Shown in pieces: positions 1 through 10,883 of a stretch of DNA of 64,000 nt. The DNA comes from Anthopleura xanthogrammica (Eukaryota; Cnidaria; Anthozoa; Actiniaria; Actiniidae). A model generated the notes under the pieces. It had not been told where the DNA came from, did not search any database, and was given only the letters and a program-made list of their open reading frames with translations. The stretch lies in NCBI GenBank assembly GCA_964019055.1, contig OZ025216.1, forward strand, positions 1,553,001 through 1,617,000. The letters are read 5' to 3'. Position 1 is the first letter of the stretch. Each line of letters begins with the position of its first letter. Position numbers and translations under genes: made by a program.

Positions 1-560
1 AATGTTATGAGGCCAAAATGGCTCCCGCAAACTGAAATAGCCCCTCGTCCCATTTTGGCCAGCCTTTGGGCCAAAACAGCACTAAATGTTATGAGGCCAA
101 AATGGCTCCCGCAAACTGAAATAGCCCCTCGTCCCATTTTGGCCAGCCTTTGGGCCAAAACAGCACTAAATGTTATGAGGCCAAAATGGCTCCCGCAAAC
201 TGAAATAGCCCCTCGTCCCATTTTGGTAGGCCTTTGGGCCAAAACAGCACTAAATGTTATGAGGCCAAAATGGCTCCCGCAAACTAAAATAGCCCCTCGT
301 CCCGTTTTGGCCAGCCTTTGGGCCAAAACAGCACAAAATGTAATAGGGCTAAAATGGCTGTGGTAGAGCCAAGATAGCCTCTTATTCTTTTTTGGCTTAC
401 CCTTGGGCCAAAACAGTACTAATAAAGCTATGCCAAAATGGCTTTCATGGGGCCAAAATAGCATTTTGGTCCATTTTGACCCATCTCTGGGCCAAAATAG
501 CACTATTTTAAAAATGCCAAAACGGCTCTGTGGGGCCAAATCAGCCCTATCAAATTTACT
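1..560. repeat. 84-bp tandem array, degenerate at right end
   Basis: A unit beginning AATGTTATGAGGCCAAAATG recurs every 84 bp, with four good copies to about 340 and decaying copies to about 550. The unit is rich in GGCCAAAA/TTTTGGCC half-sites that pair with each other. Because 84 is divisible by 3, one frame stays open and gives a 28-residue peptide repeat. I read that as a by-product of the period, not as a gene. The array runs off the left edge. Confidence 0.85.
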
Positions 561-1325
561 GTGAGGATACCTTCGAGGCTTTTGAGATCACTTTACGCGC
601 GAGCCAAATTTTGCGCTGACTTTTCAATATTATTACATAAAAGTATACATTTTCTGAAAGTTTTCGAAAATCAATTCAGAATTTTCTGTTTTGCAACACA
701 ATTACAAAAGTTATTTGGTTTCTCCGCAGTTTTTCAGTGACCAAAAAAAACTTCTTTAAAACTTTCTAGCTGATTCAGATTTCGTTACACTGTGGTTTCC
801 TATAAAACAATCAATCTCAAAAAGGCAAATGAGAAACTCCTTATCACTTCCAAGGTTTCATATTATAAGTTTTAGGAACATTTTGTCGTGACTAAGATAG
901 ACGTATTAAGTCACTCCATCTTCTGTAAAGAAGAAGAGTTAAAACACATGCATGTAAGATGAAAGGTTGTTAAAAATTTATAAGGCAAACTAAGCAACTT
1001 ACGGATAATTTTACGATTTACTCAAAATTGATCAGATAAAATTTTCTAGTTTTTAGATATTTTGTTTGCCATACCCCATGTTTCACAGAATAGGTTTGGT
1101 TTTTTTAAGTACCGTCGTAATCGCTCAGAATTTAGGCTTAGCTGAATTCAAATATTCTTGTTTATCGCCGCTATCTTAGCTATTTTACGTTTTATAAACT
1201 TCAATCAAAGAAAATATCTTGCATGAATTTCATAATAATCGAGCTAAGGAAAGTTAGTTTAACGACCGCTCAAAAATGTTCGGTACGGTTGTTTGAAACC
1301 TTAAAGCAATCCCATATGGAATTGA

Positions 1326-2201
1326 TCATGCATATGACTCCGGCATCAGACAAGAGTTTTCTTCCTCGATGCCACACTTTGAGTATATCATCTCCATCAA
1401 GTACCAAGGACAGCAGAACACACCTACATAAAACAGAATAAACGTCTGGGAAACTACGTTCAAAAAGGCAAGAGCTTCGTCGCTGTCCATGTCATCAAGG
1501 CTCTTGTGGAGCGAAAGGAAGACTGTGACGACGGCAAATAAGATGGTGAAAATAGTATTGACTGTAAATCGGATTGCAACTTTGTTGTGGGGCTTGGAAG
1601 TGTTATCTGTTGTCGATTCTTCTTGCCATAAATGGATCAATATGAGCACTACGCGACTCGTGATGATAAAGGCAGGTACAATAAACTGCAGTATAAGAAA
1701 CCAGAAAACATAACGGACTACATTGATATAGACTTCCTTTTCAACTTCTGCATCACCAATGTTAGATATATTTCCCATGCATTGTTCGAAGCGAAGGATT
1801 GACCATCCTTTGTGGGTGCTGTAAAAAACCGGAGACAACAGCCATGTCGAAACACCAAACACGGTCAAGAAAATCAACAGCACGGACGAGCGACGAAGAT
1901 GCAAGTGGTCGGAGATTTGGGCATATTTCACGCAGACCAAACATGTGAAGTTAAAGATAGCAAGACAGAGAAAAAAGATGACAAGACTTGGCAGTTGATA
2001 ACATAAGAACTTTCCTTTGGGAAACCAGTCTACGTTCTTTGTCACAAGTCTAAGGTTTGTAGATATTGTTAAAAATGAAAGGACGGCTTGCATAGCAACT
2101 AAGAGCTTGATGTTCCCAATAGTCTTCCATTTTTTACAACAGTAGCAAAGAACGACGACATTCAGAATCGCCCCAATGCCGAATACGATGTTGTTGTACA
2201 T
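1326..2201 (-). CDS. Orphan rhodopsin-like 7TM receptor, copy A
   Basis: A single-exon frame of 291 residues from the ATG at 2201 (start MYNNIVF). Seven hydrophobic segments are visible. TM1 carries the class A asparagine (GAILN), TM3 begins after a cysteine (KFLCYQL) that can pair with the loop-2 cysteine (FEQCMGN), TM4 has W and P (STWLLSP), and TM5 has the usual proline (FIVPAF). The DRY motif is replaced by VKY, and the TM7 NPxxY motif is replaced by CPWYLMEMIY. The extracellular N-terminus is very short and there is no signal peptide, as in many small class A receptors. The frame stays open upstream to 2267, but only through a TTG, so ATG 2201 is chosen. A short upstream ORF (METFQAQM, stop) lies in the presumed leader. 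Ligand unknown. Near-identical paralogues lie at 5251-6144 (+) and 8220-9097 (broken). Confidence 0.75.
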   Translation of the reverse strand: MYNNIVFGIGAILNVVVLCYCCKKWKTIGNIKLLVAMQAVLSFLTISTNLRLVTKNVDWFPKGKFLCYQLPSLVIFFLCLAIFNFTCLVCVKYAQISDHLHLRRSSVLLIFLTVFGVSTWLLSPVFYSTHKGWSILRFEQCMGNISNIGDAEVEKEVYINVVRYVFWFLILQFIVPAFIITSRVVLILIHLWQEESTTDNTSKPHNKVAIRFTVNTIFTILFAVVTVFLSLHKSLDDMDSDEALAFLNVVSQTFILFYVGVFCCPWYLMEMIYSKCGIEEENSCLMPESYA

Positions 2202-2337
2202 ATTTTTTATAAAATCTCCGCTCTGTTTTGATCTTGTGGCGGTTGCTCGGCTTATTTCCGGAGTCAATTCAGAGAGTGTTGCAGACAGCGCCCTACATTT
2301 GCGCTTGAAAAGTTTCCATTGTATGCCAGAGTGGATA

Positions 2338-2403
2338 AAAACAACAGTAGCAAAGAACTAGGACATTCAGAATTGCTTCAATGCTGAATACGATGTCATA
2401 CAT
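2338..2403 (-). pseudogene. 5' relic of the 7TM receptor
   Basis: Read on the minus strand, this stretch starts at an ATG (MYDIVFSIEAILN) and reproduces the first ~22 codons of the neighbouring receptor (MYNNIVFSIGAILN). It then runs into unrelated sequence. It lies about 140 bp upstream of receptor copy A, so an earlier partial duplication of the receptor 5' end preceded the 4.3 kb duplication. The same relic is at 9234-9299. Confidence 0.6.
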
Positions 2404-2903
2404 GGATTTGAGGTTTCTTGAAGCCTCTGAGATCTCGACTCTGTTATGAGTGTGTGCTAGCAACAGTTTGAGCTTCAGTTTCTAACGTTTCTTTTTTACT
2501 GAACTACGTATTTCCGCCGACAAATAACAAACCCAATCGCTTCGCGAACGTTCTATATTTTGTATATATTAAGCACGGGTGGATGATTGCGAATTCCAAA
2601 CAAGTTTGTGCGTTCGAGTGTGGCCTTTACCTAAAAAATTGAAATTACAACTGATTTTACACCAACGACAAGAAGAACTAATGAAGGACACGTCAACCTC
2701 TAGTTAAGTTGACCTCCAGAACAAACTTAAAAGGTAAACCAATCAGAATTGAGGTAATTTATGAAATACGAATTCTTCCTTCTTTAAATAAACTTAGTTT
2801 TGAAAAATCAATTTATAATTTTCTGTTTTTCAACACAATTACAAAAGTTTTTCAGTGACCAAAGAAAAACTTATTTAAAACTTTCTAGCTCTTTCAGATT
2901 TCG

Positions 2904-3383
2904 TCAGGTGGAACTTAAACTTTGGATAATGTACTTTTGATCGACATAGCGGAAATTCTGATCCTGCGTGAAGTTGTCAAATGAAGTGCGGTAGAATGTC
3001 ACTTTGAACCCAATAACTGTTTTTGTGTTCCAAAATAGACAATTTGAAATAGTTATTCGAAAACTACAGTTATTCAGCTTTCGGGAAAAGTATATTCTTA
3101 TGGCAAAATATTGTAAAGCCCGTGCGAAATTTGAGGTAGCGAGTATAGGGGTCCTAAACATATCCTGATACCTTAAGGTGTTTCCTCCTGTTTTCAAACA
3201 ACCGCACAGAACATTTTTCAATTCTTCAAACTCGTCAATATACAGGGCCACTCCATATACCGTTAGAACTTTTCCTTTTTCTAAACTATCATTGTACTTT
3301 CGCATATGCACTCTTATTTGTCCTTGAAATTCATTAACGGTAGCATGATAACCCCAATAGCCTAAGTCAAATAAAATAGCCAT
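2904..3383 (-). CDS. Small PC4-like (p15 coactivator fold) protein, copy A
   Basis: A 159-residue frame from the ATG at 3383 (MAILFDLG). Residues about 10-55 fit the PC4/p15 single-strand-DNA-binding pattern: a strand GYHATVNEFQGQ, a basic strand VHMRKYND, the turn EKGKVLTVYG, then ALYIDEFEELKNVL. This matches the order xVxxFxGxxxxxIRxY...EKGKxxPxxxGIxLxxxxWxxLK of the family. The C-terminal ~90 residues are not recognised. The frame is open beyond the ATG to 3464 without another ATG, so an upstream exon is possible. The copy at 9819-10298 differs at several residues (D/N, R/K, T/S), so there is no clear sign of strong constraint. It may be a transposon-borne passenger. Assignment rests on motif order only. 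Confidence 0.45.
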   Translation of the reverse strand: MAILFDLGYWGYHATVNEFQGQIRVHMRKYNDSLEKGKVLTVYGVALYIDEFEELKNVLCGCLKTGGNTLRYQDMFRTPILATSNFARALQYFAIRIYFSRKLNNCSFRITISNCLFWNTKTVIGFKVTFYRTSFDNFTQDQNFRYVDQKYIIQSLSST

Positions 3384-3469
3384 TGATAGATAACTTTGCT
3401 TCACATTCTTTAGCAACAGAGCTGAAGAGCTGATATCATGGCAAAAGCTTTCGGTATGAGGCAATGATC

Positions 3470-3968
3470 AAATCGAAATCGAAATAGAAGGGACTAGAAT
3501 TGAAAGAGTCCATCATACGAAATACTTAGGGCTCTTCATTGACGACAGACTCTCTTAGACTCTTCATATCGATGGAATTTCTAAAAAGATCGCCTCAGGA
3601 ATTAGTGCACTGAGAAGAGTGAGACCGTTTATCTCCATGAAAACTGCAGTCACGATCTACAAAGCCTTAAAATCCTTCCGCACATGGACTATTGTTGCCA
3701 AGTGTGGGATGGATTAAGTAGCTACTTATCGAACAAACTACAAAAGCTGTAGAATCGTGACACTATATACGACTGCCACTCTTCTTGATTTCTTACAATG
3801 GGATAATCTTCATACGAGCCGTACAAAGCTTAAAGCAATAATGATGTATAAATCCATAAATAAGCTCTCTCCAGCGTATCTCAATGAATTGTTCCTCCCA
3901 AAAACAACTAAATATGACTTACATAATCATGAAGGCAAACTAGTCCTACCCGCACTACGCACCAATTA
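3470..3968 (+). mobile_element. Non-LTR retrotransposon RT C-terminal remnant, copy A
   Basis: Conceptual translation, across stops and frame breaks, gives the tail of a LINE reverse transcriptase ORF. Blocks seen are YLGLFIDDRLS, KKIASGISALRRVRPFIS, TAVTIYKALK, and a later frame with LQWDNLHTSRTKLKAIMMYK and LPALRTNY. The reading frame is broken by stops near 3556 and 3716, so it is dead. It stops at the TA where a foldback element is inserted (3967-3968). Confidence 0.75.
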
Positions 3969-4844
3969 CACCTTTTGCTGTTCATTAGCAGAAAATGTAT
4001 ATTCATTTGTGCCAATAGTTGTATCAATAACGCTTAATGTATTTCCATCAACGCCACAAGTAACATCATTAGCGCGGATCAACTTTCAATAACGATATTT
4101 GAATATGCGTGTACATTCATGAGTATCAATGGACAATCAATAGCTCGTTGGTACGTTCGTATGCGTGGAATGCATTTTCTTTAGCGCGCAGTTAAACTTC
4201 AATAACACGAATCGACAAACAGTTGCGTTTATTGACGATTGTTTACCCAAAAGTGAACATTCATTAGTACGATTAACATAAGCATTGACAATCTATAACG
4301 CGTTTGGGCAATCATGAGCATCAATATTGTATTCATTATCATGCTTCGACAAACATTTGCACGATTCAAATAAACAATAAGATAAAAAAGGCAAACATTA
4401 GTGTTTTTGAGAAGATCATAGCGATAGAGTAAATACTTTTTTTGTGCGCATTTCGGCTTTTTTATTCTTATTTTTTTGGTCTTACAGTAGATTTCTAACG
4501 TAGTTAGTGTTCTCGAGAACATTAAAGTTAACTTTCTATTGCTTCTCTATTCATACAACGTGGAATATATGTTTGCATAAATCTAAACCATTGGCCACTT
4601 TTGGCTGCTGTTATTGTCCCAATGTTGTGTTGCAACACTTGCAGCAATAGTTGGGTGCGGTACGTAATGTCCTATGGCAAGTCCTTGCCTTCTAGCTTCG
4701 GCTCTGTTGTTCATCTCGAGATGGATTTGTGGACGACTTATGTCTGCTTTTATCGCCGCTTTTAATGCAATTATTGCTTGTTCAACTATGTTCAAAAAAG
4801 GTTGACGTGTTTTTTCGAACACCTAAATCACATTTTTATGAATT
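3969..4844 (+). mobile_element. Foldback element, left arm and interior only (truncated)
   Basis: Starts CACCTTTTGCTGTTCATTAG immediately after a TA and matches 10884-11760, where the whole element is present. The right inverted arm is missing because the duplicated segment ends at 4844. A minus-strand frame of about 79 codons (4583-4822, containing IVEQAIIALKAAIKADISRP) is retained from the interior. I do not recognise it. Confidence 0.7.
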
Positions 4845-5250
4845 TTTATGAATTTTATGATCCACCAGCAATCTACGAATGATCTCATTATTTACGATTT
4901 ACTTCCGATAACTTTCTACGTTACGGGTAGTTGCTACGTTACCACATTTTGATGAAGCTCGCACCTCAATTTTTCTTAGTTCTCATTTAGTTTAGAAACG
5001 ACTTTACTCTTTATGATGTGCAGTAGAAATAGCTTTACGATTTTCTAGTTTCACCGTCAAGAATATCTTTAGAATATTTAAGAATCGATGTTCGTGAGTC
5101 GACTGATATTTGTTTTGTGCTACTGGAGCTATACAATGGAAACTTTTCAAGCGCAAATCCGCTGTCTGGAACACTCTCTGAATTGACTCCGGAAATAAGC
5201 AGAGAAACCGCCGCACAATATCAAAACAGAGCGGAGATTTTATTAAAACC
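4845..5250. promoter_or_regulatory. 5' flank of 7TM receptor copy B
   Basis: The last ~150 bp resemble the leader of the minus-strand receptor copies, including GGAAACTTTTCAAGCGCAAA and GAATTGACTCCGGAAATAAG. A short upstream ORF (METFQAQIRCLEHSLN, stop) starts about 115 bp before the receptor ATG. Its start and first codons are shared with the other copies, so the leader is conserved. No core promoter motif is obvious. Confidence 0.35.
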
Positions 5251-6144
5251 ATGTACAACAACATCGTATTCAGCATTGGGGCGATTCTGAATGTCCTTGT
5301 TCTTTGCTACTGTTGTAAAAAATGGAAGACTATTGGGAACATCAAGTTCTTAGTTGCTATGCAAGCTGTCCTGTCACTTTTGACAATATCTGCAAACCTT
5401 GGACTTGTGACAGAGAACGTAGACTGGTTTCCCAAAGGAAAGTTCTTATGTCATCAACTACCAAATCTTGTCATCTTTTTTCTCTGTCTTGCTATCTTTA
5501 ACTTCACATGTTTGGTCTGCGTGAAATATGCCCAAATCTCCGACAACTGGCATCTTCGTCGCTCGTCCGTGCTGTTGATTTTCTTGACCGTGTTTGGTGT
5601 TTCGACATGGCTGTTGTCTCCGGTTTTTTTCAGCACCCACAAAGGATGGTCAATCCTTCGCTTCGAACAATGCATGGGAAATATATCCAACATTGGTGAT
5701 GCAGAAGTTGAAAAGGAAGTCCATATCAATGTACTCCGTTATGTTTTCTGGTTTCTTATACTGCAGTTTATTGTACCTGCCTTTATCATCGCGAGTCGCG
5801 TAGTGCTCATATTGATCCATTTATGGCAAGAAGAATCGACAACAGATAACACTTCCAAGCCCCACAACAAAGTTGCAATCCGATTTACAGTCAATACCAT
5901 TTTCACCATCTTATTTGCCGTCGTCACAGTCTTTCTTTCGCTCCACAAGAGCCTTGATGACATGGACAGCAACGAAGCCCTTGCCTTTTTGAACGCACTC
6001 TTCCACAATTTTGGATTTTTTTCCTTAGCTGTGTTCTGCTGTCCTTGGTACTTGGTGGAGATGATATACTCACTGTGTACCAACGACGAAGAAAACTCTT
6101 GTCTGATGCCGGAGTATACGAAACAGAACAAGTTAAACATCTAA
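5251..6144 (+). CDS. Orphan rhodopsin-like 7TM receptor, copy B (opposite orientation)
   Basis: A single-exon frame of 297 residues from ATG 5251, closely similar to the copy at 1326-2201 but on the other strand. All seven membrane segments are intact, with the TM1 asparagine, TM3 cysteine (KFLCHQL), TM4 STWLLSP and TM5 proline. It also has VKY in place of DRY and a CCPWYLVEMIY TM7 end. It diverges most in TM7 (HNFGFFSLAV against QTFILFYVGV) and in the C-tail (MPEYTKQNKLNI against MPESYA). It lies between the two direct 4.3 kb copies and is not part of either. This and copy A are the best candidates for working genes of the cluster. Confidence 0.78.
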   Translation: MYNNIVFSIGAILNVLVLCYCCKKWKTIGNIKFLVAMQAVLSLLTISANLGLVTENVDWFPKGKFLCHQLPNLVIFFLCLAIFNFTCLVCVKYAQISDNWHLRRSSVLLIFLTVFGVSTWLLSPVFFSTHKGWSILRFEQCMGNISNIGDAEVEKEVHINVLRYVFWFLILQFIVPAFIIASRVVLILIHLWQEESTTDNTSKPHNKVAIRFTVNTIFTILFAVVTVFLSLHKSLDDMDSNEALAFLNALFHNFGFFSLAVFCCPWYLVEMIYSLCTNDEENSCLMPEYTKQNKLNI

Positions 6145-7462
6145 AAAATAAACAAGCTTCATGATCGGTCCACATGGGATTGTTCACAAGAACCGAAGTC
6201 ACATCTTCGTACACAGATTTCTATTAATTTTCATTCTTATACTCGTTGTTTTCTGACTGAAATGAAGGTAAATAGGCCTTAAAGGTTTCAAAGCTTCTGT
6301 TTTGTCCCCGGTACTCTGCTCAACGTGATACGCTACTTACCTCTGCTGTAGAACTTATTAATAATTGGTCTAATTTATATTTTTTCTACTGTTGCACGAA
6401 ACCTTATTTTTTGTCGTGCAGTAGTATATAATTGACTCCAAGTGTTTTTCTCTTTGTTATTATTAATTTAGAATATATACTTATTGTTTTTCATGTATAT
6501 TTAATGACTTTTTTTTGCTTTACCTTACTTTATTATATTATAATTATGAAACTGATTGATTGGCTGTATTTTCTATGGTGTGGGATAAGTAGATAGATAC
6601 ATAGATAGATACATACATAGATACATAGATAGATAAATAGATAAATAGATAAATGGCAGTACGAGCTGCCGAAACATGTCTTGTTTCAAAATTGTAGTCT
6701 TGTTTCTTAAAATATTCTACTAAAGAAAAAGTTGTTTGTATTTTCAGAGGTCGTAGCTTTAAAACCTTTATGTCTGTTTACCTTCATTTAAGTCAGAAAT
6801 TAGCCTGCGTGCAGCCCAACTTTAACTCTGGTTAAGACGGTCTCGGACGTTTCTTATTCAATGTTTCAATGTCCCACAAGCTCAATATTTAAGCTTAAAT
6901 ATCTCAGAATTCAAAACTCTGATCGCGGAAAATTGATTAAAAATCTTACAATACATACACCTGTAACATTCAATGAGAGAAAATTGCCTCGTATTCCTTG
7001 CAGTACTCTTTAAAAAAGATACTGTTTAGTTGTTTGTGGGACAAGAGTTGAATTTCACTAGGAAAACAGTTGCAAGGGTGACTGGAGATCTTTTGTTTTA
7101 TCTTGTGGTTTGCAAATTTGAATGAGAAAAGGTTCCTGAAGTCAATGTTTGTAAACAGGGAATATCAAACTGTTCCCGCTACACCATGTTTTCCTGTTCT
7201 TGTATTCACATGAAATGAATGCGCTATATAAGATCTTCCGGCTCATCATTATTATTATGTGGTTGGGGTGGAACTTCGTAACTTTTTCGGAACCATGGTT
7301 GTAAAGTTAAGAAATAAATAAATACGTCTCTAATATTGATTATTTAATTAGTCGTCAGTCATAGGGCAAACAACTAAAAACATCGAGAATGGTCGAGAAT
7401 AAGAGAATGGTTGTTGAAAGAAAGATGTCTCTAGAAACTCGTCTTAATTAAGGTATCGGGAC
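6145..7462. other. Intergenic, with TAGA/TACA microsatellite at 6588-6655
   Basis: AT-rich sequence with no supportable gene. A short tetranucleotide tract of TAGA, TACA and TAAA units lies at about 6588-6655. The right end meets the start of duplicate copy B. Confidence 0.6.
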
Positions 7463-8219
7463 ACCTTAGAGGCTTTTGAGATCACTTTACGCGCGAGCCA
7501 AATTTTGCGCTGACTTTTCAATATTATTACATAAAAGTATACATTTTCTGAAAGTTTTCGAAAATCAATTCAGAATTTTCTGTTTTGCAACACAATTACA
7601 AAAGTTATTTGGTTTCTCCGCAGTTTTTCAGTGACCAAAAAAAACTTCTTTAAAACTTTCTAGCTGATTCAGATTTCGTTACACTGTGGTTTCCTATAAA
7701 ACAATCAATCTCAAAAAGGCAAATGAGAAACTCCTTATCACTTCCAAGGTTTCATATTATAAGTTTTAGGAACATTTTGTCGTGACTAAGATAGACGTAT
7801 TAAGTCACTCCATCTTCTGTAAAGAAGAAGAGTTAAAACACATGCATGTAAGATGAAAGGTTGTTAAAAATTTATAAGGCAAACTAAGCAACTTACGGAT
7901 AATTTTACGATTTACTCAAAATTGATCAGATAAAATTTTCTAGTTTTTAGATATTTTGTTTGCCATACCCCATGTTTCACAGAATAGGTTTGGTTTTTTT
8001 AAGTACCGTCGTAATCGCTCAGAATTTAGGCTTAGCTGAATTCAAATATTCTTGTTTATCGCCGCTATCTTAGCTATTTTACATTTTATAAACTTCAATC
8101 AAAGAAAATATCTTGCATGAATTTCATAATAATCGAGCTAAGGAAAGTTAGTTTAACGACCGCTCAAAAATGTTCGGTACGGTTGTTTGAAACCTTAAAG
8201 CAATCCCATATGGAATTGA

Positions 8220-9097
8220 TCATGCATATGACTCCGGCATCAGACAAGAGTTTTCTTCCTCGATGCCACACTTTGAGTATATCATCTCCATCAAGTACCA
8301 AGGACAGCAGAACACACCTACATAAAACAGAATAAACGTCTGGGAAACTACGTTCAAAAAGGCAAGAGCTTCGTCGCTGTCCATGTCATCAAGGCTCTTG
8401 TGGAGCGAAAGGAAGACTGTGACGACGGCAAATAAGATGATGAAAATGGTATTGACTGTAAATCGGATTGCAACTTTGTTGTGGGGCTTGGAAGTGTTAT
8501 CTGTTGTCGATTCTTCTTGCCATAAATGGATCAATATGAGCACTACGCGACTCGTGATGATAAAGGCAGGTACAATAAACTGCAGTATAAGAAACCAGAA
8601 AACATAACGGACTACATTGATATATAGACTTCCTTTTCAACTTCTGCATCACCAATGTTGGATATATTTCCCATGCATTGTTCGAAGCGAAGGATTGACC
8701 ATCCTTTGTGGGTGCTGTAAAAAACCGGAGACAACAGCCATGTCGAAACACCAAACACGGTCAAGAAAATCAACAGCACGGACGAGCGACGAAGATGCCA
8801 GTGGTCGGAGATTTGGGCATATTTCACGCAGACCAAACATGTGAAGTTAAAGATAGCAAGACAGAGAAAAAAGATGACAAGACTTGGCAGTTGATAACAT
8901 AAGAACTTTCCTTTGGGAAACCAGTCTACGTTCTTTGTCACAAGTCTAAGGTTTGTAGATATTGTTAAAAATGAAAGGACGGCTTGCATAGCAACTAAGA
9001 GCTTGATGTTCCCAATAGTCTTCCATTTTTTACAACAGTAGCAAAGAACGACGACATTCAGAATCGCCCCAATGCCGAATACGATGTTGTTGTACAT
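8220..9097 (-). pseudogene. 7TM receptor copy C, frameshifted
   Basis: Same gene as 1326-2201, but two extra bases (AT) at about 8620 turn GATATAG into GATATATAG on the plus strand and shift the frame after the residues EVEKEVYI in loop 2. The first part (9097-8612) encodes TM1-TM4 and the loop. The second part (8543-8220) resumes in TM5 and runs to the normal end. The rest is almost unchanged, so the break is recent. A dinucleotide slip in the sequencing or assembly is an alternative. Confidence 0.8.
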
Positions 9098-9233
9098 ATT
9101 TTTTATAAAATCTCCGCTCTGTTTTGATCTTGTGGCGGTTGCTCGGCTTATTTCCGGAGTCAATTCAGAGAGTGTTGCAGACAGCGCCCTACATTTGCGC
9201 TTGAAAAGTTTCCATTGTATGCCAGAGTGGATA

Positions 9234-9299
9234 AAAACAACAGTAGCAAAGAACTAGGACATTCAGAATTGCTTCAATGCTGAATACGATGTCATACAT
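9234..9299 (-). pseudogene. 5' relic of the 7TM receptor (second copy)
   Basis: Duplicate of the relic at 2338-2403, carried along in copy B of the 4.3 kb segment. Confidence 0.6.
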
Positions 9300-9818
9300 G
9301 GATTTGAGGTTTCTTGAAGCCTCTGAGATCTCGACTCTGTTATGAGTGTGTGCTAGCAACAGTTTGAGCTTCAGTTTCTAACGTTTCTTTTTTACTGAAC
9401 TACGTATTTCCGCCGACAAATAACAAACCCAATCGCTTCGCGAACGTTCTATATTTTGTATATATTAAGCACGGGTGGATGATTGCGACTTCCAAACAAG
9501 TTTGTGCGTTCGAGTGTGGCCTTTACCCAAAAAATTGAAATTACAACTGATTTTACACCAACGACAAGAAGAACTAATGAAGGACACGTCAACCTCTAGT
9601 TAAGTTGACCTCCAGAACAAACTTAAAAGGTAAACCAATCAGAATTGAGGTAATTTATGAAATACGAGTTCTTCCTTCTTTAAATAAACTTAGTTTTGAA
9701 AAATCAATTTATAATTTTCTGTTTTTCAACACAATTACAAAAGTTATTTGGTTTCTCCGCAGTTTTTCAGTGACCAAAGAAAAACTTATTTAAAACTTTC
9801 TGGCTCTTTCAGATTTCG

Positions 9819-10298
9819 TCAGGTGGAACTTAAACTTTGGATAATGTACTTTTGATCGACATAGCGGAAATTCTGATCCTGCGTGAAGTTGTCAAATGAA
9901 GTGCGGTAGAATGTCACTTTGAACCCAATAACTGTTTTTGTGTTCCAAAATAGACAATTTGAAATAGATATTCGAAAACTACATTGATTCAGCTTTCGGG
10001 AAAAGTATATTTTTATGGCAAAATATTGTAAAGCCCGTGCGAAATTTGAGGTAGCGAGTATTGGGGTCCTAAACATATTCTGATACCTTAAGGTGTTTCC
10101 TCCTGTTTTCAAACAACCGCACAGAACATTTTTCAATTCTTCAAACTCGTCAATATACAGGGCCACTCCATATACCGTTAGAACTTTTCCTTTTTCTAAA
10201 CTATCATTGTACTTTCGCATATGCACTCTTATTTGACCTTGAAATTCATTAACGGTAGCATGATAACCCCAATAGCCTAAGTCAAATAAAATAGCCAT
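9819..10298 (-). CDS. Small PC4-like protein, copy C
   Basis: Duplicate of 2904-3383 with the same 159-residue frame from ATG 10298 and the same PC4-like block (VHMRKYND, EKGKVLTVYG, EELKNVL). Substitutions relative to the first copy include N for D in RYQNMF, K for R in FAIKIYF, and QCSFRISI for NCSFRITI. Both copies have kept the frame open, but they are too alike to judge selection. Function not established. Confidence 0.43.
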   Translation of the reverse strand: MAILFDLGYWGYHATVNEFQGQIRVHMRKYNDSLEKGKVLTVYGVALYIDEFEELKNVLCGCLKTGGNTLRYQNMFRTPILATSNFARALQYFAIKIYFSRKLNQCSFRISISNCLFWNTKTVIGFKVTFYRTSFDNFTQDQNFRYVDQKYIIQSLSST

Positions 10299-10384
10299 TG
10301 ATAGATAACTTTGCTTCACATTCTTTAGCAACAGAGCTGAAAGGCTGATATCATGGCAAAAGCTTTCGGTATGAGGCAATGATC

Positions 10385-10883
10385 AAATCGAAATCGAAAT
10401 AGAAGGGACTAGAATTGAAAGAGTCCATCATACGAAATCATTAGGACTCTTCATTGACGACAGACTCTCTTGGACTCTTCATATCGATGGAATTTCTAAA
10501 AAGATCGCCTCAGGAATGAGTGCACTGAGAAGAGTGAGACCGTTTATCTCCATGAAAACTGCAGTCACGATCTACAAAGCCTTAAAATCCTTCCGCACAT
10601 GGACTATTGTTGCCAAGTGTGGGATGCATTAAGTAGCTACTTATCGAACAAACTACAAAAGCTGTAGAATCGTGACACTATATACGACTGCCACTCTTCT
10701 TGATTTCTTACAATGGGATAATCTTCATACGAGCCGTACAAAGCTTAAAGCAATAATGATGTATAAATCCATAAATAAGCTCTCTCCAGCGTATCTCAAT
10801 GAATTGTTCCTCCCAAAAACAACTAAATATGACTTACATAATCATGAAGGCAAACTAGTCCTACCCGCACTACGCACCAATTA
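10385..10883 (+). mobile_element. LINE reverse-transcriptase remnant, 5' part
   Basis: Same RT tail as 3470-3968. The last coding frame reads LPALRTNY up to the TA at 10882-10883, where the foldback element begins. The reading continues on the far side at 12228. Confidence 0.78.

Larger units (their letters stand above)
569..4844. repeat. Segmental duplication, copy A (~4.28 kb)
   Basis: This interval is nearly identical to 7463-11760 in the same orientation. Similarity starts near the ACCTT-GAGG motif and stops sharply at the ATTTTTATGAATT motif ending at 4844. Differences seen are scattered single bases, a 19-bp gap near 2849 relative to the second copy, and a 2-bp difference inside the receptor gene. 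Copy A ends inside a foldback transposon that is complete in copy B, so copy A looks like the truncated one. Confidence 0.9.

Noticed and set aside
7..366. 119-codon repeat protein
   Set aside because: 84-bp tandem array whose period is a multiple of 3; composition is palindromic repeat, not protein-like.
5454..6214. Minus-strand frames opposite receptor copy B
   Set aside because: Shadow frames of a strongly supported 7TM coding sequence; no motifs of their own.
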